From: Streptomyces qinglanensis
Lineage (GTDB): Bacteria > Actinomycetota > Actinomycetes > Streptomycetales > Streptomycetaceae
Assembly: GCF_900111245.1 (NCBI RefSeq)
Contig: NZ_FOGO01000009.1
Span: 248,001-312,000 of the forward strand
DNA length: 64,000 nt
Direction of reading: 5' to 3'
The notes beneath the pieces are model-generated. The model was not told where the DNA came from, ran no database searches, and worked only from the letters and a program-made list of their open reading frames with translations. The position numbers and the translations under genes were made by a program. This document shows, one piece after another, positions 61,761-64,000 of the stretch; positions within the stretch are counted from its first letter, which is position 1, and the number at the start of each line of letters is the position of its first letter.

Positions 61761-61916
61761 CCGCGGGCGGGGACGTCGTCCAGCCGCGCGGAGATGACCC
61801 CGCCGACGCTGGATCCGACCCCCGCGGGCGAGGACGTCGTCGCGGCTCCCCGGCAGCCCACCCCGGGCGGGGTCGTCGTCGGGGGTCACCAGCCCACCGC
61901 GGGCGGGGTCGTCGTC
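61761..61916. repeat. Four dispersed copies of a 20-bp GC-rich unit
   Basis: CCGCGGGCGGGGACGTCGTC-like units at 61761, 61822, 61861 and 61897, partly diverged. The last lies inside the 3' end of the small membrane-protein gene. Confidence 0.8.
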
Positions 61917-62140
61917 GGGGGCGGAGCCGCCCAGGGGTGCAGCACCAGCGCCCACACGGCCAGGACCAGCAGAGCGGCCAGCACCCCGGTCCACAGCGCC
62001 GCACCGAGCGCCCGGCGGCGCCGCAGCAGCCGGGCGCCCTCCGCCAGGGCCCGCTCCGCCAGGTCGGCGGGGACGGGCTCGGCGGTGCGCTGCTGGACCA
62101 GGCGCCGCACCTCGGCCTCCTTGCGGTCAGGCGGGCTCAT
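61886..62140 (-). CDS. Small membrane protein coupled to the sigma-like gene
   Basis: An 84-aa protein: cytoplasmic helix (DRKEAEVRRLVQQRTAEPVPADLAERAL), one membrane helix (ALWTGVLAALLVLAVWALVL), short Pro/Thr tail. ATG 62140 lies inside the preceding gene, 14 bases before its stop. Architecture is anti-sigma-like (short cytosolic part, one helix), but there is no zinc motif. Inference only. Confidence 0.8.
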   Translation of the reverse strand: MSPPDRKEAEVRRLVQQRTAEPVPADLAERALAEGARLLRRRRALGAALWTGVLAALLVLAVWALVLHPWAAPPPTTTPPAVGW

Positions 62141-62669
62141 GGGCGCTCTCCGCTGCGTCCTGCTCGCCCTGCGGGGCCCGGGGGGCCGCCTGGGGGCCCT
62201 GCTCGGCCTGCGGGGGCCCGACCGCTCCGCGGGCCGGGCTGCTGAGCACCGTCGCCATGGCACGGGTGTGCAGGGCCCGCACCCGTTCGACGGGGAGCCC
62301 GAGACCTGCGGCGACCTGCTCCTCGGCGATCCCCTCGTGCAGCCGCAGGACGAGCACCAGCCGCTCCTGCGGAGTGAGGACGCCCAGCAGCCCGCCGCGC
62401 GCGCGGCGGTGCCGTCGGCCGGTGCGGGCGAAGCGGAGCGCCAGCGCCTGCCGGGTGTGCTCGTAGGGGTCGTCACCGCGCAGCCGGGCCCAGTCGGCGC
62501 GGGTCCGCGCGAGCGCCCGCACCAGCAGCCGCTCCGCTTCGGGAGCGGCGCCGGGAGGTTCGGCGGTCAGCAGAGTGGCGGCATGCAGCAGCCGGCCGCC
62601 CGCGCCCGCGACGAACGCCTCGAACTCCCGGGCGCGGAGGCTCTCCTGCCGTGCCTGACGCTCTCGCAC
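62127..62669 (-). CDS. Divergent ECF-type sigma factor-like protein
   Basis: A 180-aa protein with degenerate sigma-70 region 2 (REFEAFVAGAGGRLLHAATLLT) and a clear region 4 (LTPQERLVLVLRLHEGIAEEQVAAGLGLPVERVRALHTRAMATV). Typical of the poorly conserved SigE-like pairs in Streptomyces. Overlaps a small membrane-protein gene by 14 bases. ATG or GTG near 62669. Confidence 0.85.
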   Translation of the reverse strand: MRERQARQESLRAREFEAFVAGAGGRLLHAATLLTAEPPGAAPEAERLLVRALARTRADWARLRGDDPYEHTRQALALRFARTGRRHRRARGGLLGVLTPQERLVLVLRLHEGIAEEQVAAGLGLPVERVRALHTRAMATVLSSPARGAVGPPQAEQGPQAAPRAPQGEQDAAESAHEPA

Positions 62670-62893
62670 GCCGCCTCCCGTGCCGCCTATAGGACGGCAG
62701 GCAGGGAGATCAAATCAAGAGGCGCGACACCACCGCGACACCACCGCGCCGCCCCCGGAACCGGCCCCGCGCTGCCGGGAGCCGAACTGCCCCGGCCCGG
62801 AGCGCTCCGCACACCTGTGCAGACGGCGCCCCGGCGGCGGCACTCGGCCGTCGCAGCCGGGGGGCGGGGGGCCGGGAGTCGGGCCCCACGGGG

Positions 62894-63451
62894 TCAGGAA
62901 CCGGACCCCGGCGGCTGCGAGAGACTGCTCGGGTTCAGTTCGAGCATCGCCGTGTTGAAGCGGGTCAGCAGCTTGCAGAACGTCCCGCGCTCCTCCTCGG
63001 TCCAGTCCTTGGTGATGAGCTGCATCAGGTTGCGGCGGGAGGAGCGGACCTCCTCCAACCGGGCCTCACCGCGCGGCGAGAGCTGGAGGACGACGGCGCG
63101 CCCGTCCTCGGGGTGCGAGGTGCGCTTGACCAGTCCGGACTCGACGAGCGGGGCGACCTGCCTGGTCACCGTCGAGGAGTCGATGCCCATGCCGGCGGCG
63201 AGCGCCTTGACGCCCATCGGGCCTTCCTGGTCGAGGCGGTTGAGCAGCAGATAGGCGGCGCGGTCCATGGAGTTGCGGGCCTGTCCGAGTCCGCCGAGGC
63301 GGGTCTGCTCCGCGCGCCGCGCGTACACCGCGAGTTGGTGCTGCATGGCGTCCAGCGCGGCGGTTCCGGAGGCGGCACCGTCGTCGGCAGGCACCGCGGA
63401 GTCGTCCGGCGCGTCGGGGGTGTCTGTCGTCATGTCCGGATGCGTGGGCAT
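62894..63451 (-). CDS. MarR-family regulator
   Basis: A 185-aa MarR protein: MDRAAYLLLNRLDQEGPMGVKALAAGMGIDSSTVTRQVAPLVESGLVKRTSHPEDGRAVVLQLSPRGEARLEEV. ATG 63451 is a provisional start (63433 and GTG 63466 are alternatives). The upstream 63481-63510 is strikingly T-rich on the + strand. Divergent from ilvA. Confidence 0.92.
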   Translation of the reverse strand: MPTHPDMTTDTPDAPDDSAVPADDGAASGTAALDAMQHQLAVYARRAEQTRLGGLGQARNSMDRAAYLLLNRLDQEGPMGVKALAAGMGIDSSTVTRQVAPLVESGLVKRTSHPEDGRAVVLQLSPRGEARLEEVRSSRRNLMQLITKDWTEEERGTFCKLLTRFNTAMLELNPSSLSQPPGSGS

Positions 63452-63669
63452 GGCAGGTGCGCTCACTTCGTCGATCAGCAGGAGTTTTTGTTGAGTTTTG
63501 ACAGTTTTGGGGTGGTCTGTTGGGTGCATCGACCTGAGGTGGTGGCCACAGAGTACGCGGAGCGGACCCACGCCGTACCTCCACTGCACGAACCAGTGAC
63601 GCGGACCACCCCGCGCGGCCGCCCGGCCGGTGGCCCGCCCACCGGCGGGGCGGCTGCCAGACTGGCGGA

Positions 63670-64000
63670 ATGGTCACCAGCGCAACCCCCTCCGCCGCCT
63701 CCGGGCACCCCGAACTCCCCGTCTCGCTGGACGAGGTGCGCCTCGCCCGCAAGACGCTCGCGGGGGTCGCCCGCACCACCGCCGTCGAGGGCAGCCGGCA
63801 CCTCTCCTCGCTGGTCGGTTCGCCGGTGCACCTCAAGTGCGAGAACCTGCAGCGCACCGGATCGTTCAAGCTGCGCGGCGCGTACGTGCGGATCGCGGGG
63901 CTGACGCCCGAGGAGCGGCGGCGCGGGGTGGTCGCGGCGAGCGCGGGCAACCACGCGCAGGGCGTGGCGCTGGCGGCGTCGCTGCTGGGGGTGCCGTCGA
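63670..64000 (+). CDS. ilvA: Threonine dehydratase IlvA (3' end outside window)
   Basis: The first 110 codons of a fold-II PLP ammonia-lyase. The PLP lysine lies in NLQRTGSFKLRGAYVRI, followed by VVAASAGNHAQGVALAA. Deaminates threonine to 2-oxobutyrate for isoleucine synthesis. ATG 63670; weak ribosome site. Cut by the window edge, not truncated in the genome as far as can be told. Confidence 0.93.
   Translation, partial: MVTSATPSAASGHPELPVSLDEVRLARKTLAGVARTTAVEGSRHLSSLVGSPVHLKCENLQRTGSFKLRGAYVRIAGLTPEERRRGVVAASAGNHAQGVALAASLLGVPS

Noticed and set aside
63670..64000. ilvA as a truncated pseudogene
   Set aside because: It stops only because the window ends; the visible part is intact.

Overview
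The window is high-GC actinobacterial DNA of Streptomyces type. The evidence is strong third-position GC, many GTG starts, GGAGG-like ribosome binding sites, 4-base ATGA/GTGA stop-start overlaps, rare TTA codons, and typical families (helix-turn-helix/DUF397 pairs, Rpf cell-wall hydrolases, SpoIIE-type phosphatases, GTP-dependent PEP carboxykinase). About 61 protein genes can be supported, the first and last cut by the window edges. There is also one decayed gene, one clear riboswitch, several palindromic operators and many strong hairpin terminators. I saw no rRNA, tRNA, insertion sequence, prophage or CRISPR array.

Layout. 1-1163: end of a SpoIIE phosphatase/ATPase regulator. 1414-9352: the peroxide defence pair ahpC-ahpD on the left and their usual divergent regulator oxyR on the right, with about 5.8 kb of accessory genes between them: a TTA-containing secreted protein, two unknowns, an ArsR-like regulator, an XRE/DUF397 pair and two small unknowns. 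9413-17208: a TetR gene with twin operators facing an alpha/beta hydrolase, a band 7 membrane protein coupled to a small DNA-binding protein, a PadR gene with its own palindrome, a large membrane hydrolase, and an AI-2E-type permease. 17468-23871: a lytic transglycosylase, PIN-PhoH ATPase, cis-prenyltransferase, aldo/keto reductase, prepilin peptidase, and a tiny gene under a DNA-damage-type promoter.

24058-38068 holds a tad (tight adherence, Flp-type) pilus locus in two leftward operons. One carries the Flp pilin, a TadG-like protein, a lipoprotein, an OmpA-family protein and a membrane protein. The other carries an unknown zinc-ribbon protein, CpaB, a TadZ-TadE fusion, a second TadE, TadA, TadB and TadC. 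Between them, on the opposite strand, sits an Rpf-LysM-M23 cell-wall hydrolase behind a c-di-AMP (ydaO) riboswitch. The first gene of the assembly operon has a TTA codon at position 5, so the pilus operon may depend on the bldA leucyl tRNA.

38228-49328: an atypical Nramp-family transporter, a tandem pair of secreted trypsin-like proteases, and a cluster for D-amino acid or sugar-acid use. The cluster comprises a GntP permease, RidA, an IclR regulator and a PfkB kinase, divergent from a D-serine-dehydratase-like enzyme and an N-acyl-D-amino acid deacylase, with a palindrome in the shared promoter. RidA fits there as the enzyme that removes the enamine a D-serine dehydratase would release. 49332-64000 is mostly core metabolism: Uma2 nuclease, TrhA/hemolysin III, PEP carboxykinase (whose 3' region can form two interleaved GC-rich stems), alanine-type aminotransferase, TetR, a YyaL-type thioredoxin-fold protein, a decayed Uma2 gene, two MarR regulators, a helical-repeat-like protein, cystathionine gamma-synthase, a divergent ECF-like sigma factor with a coupled small membrane protein, and the start of threonine dehydratase.
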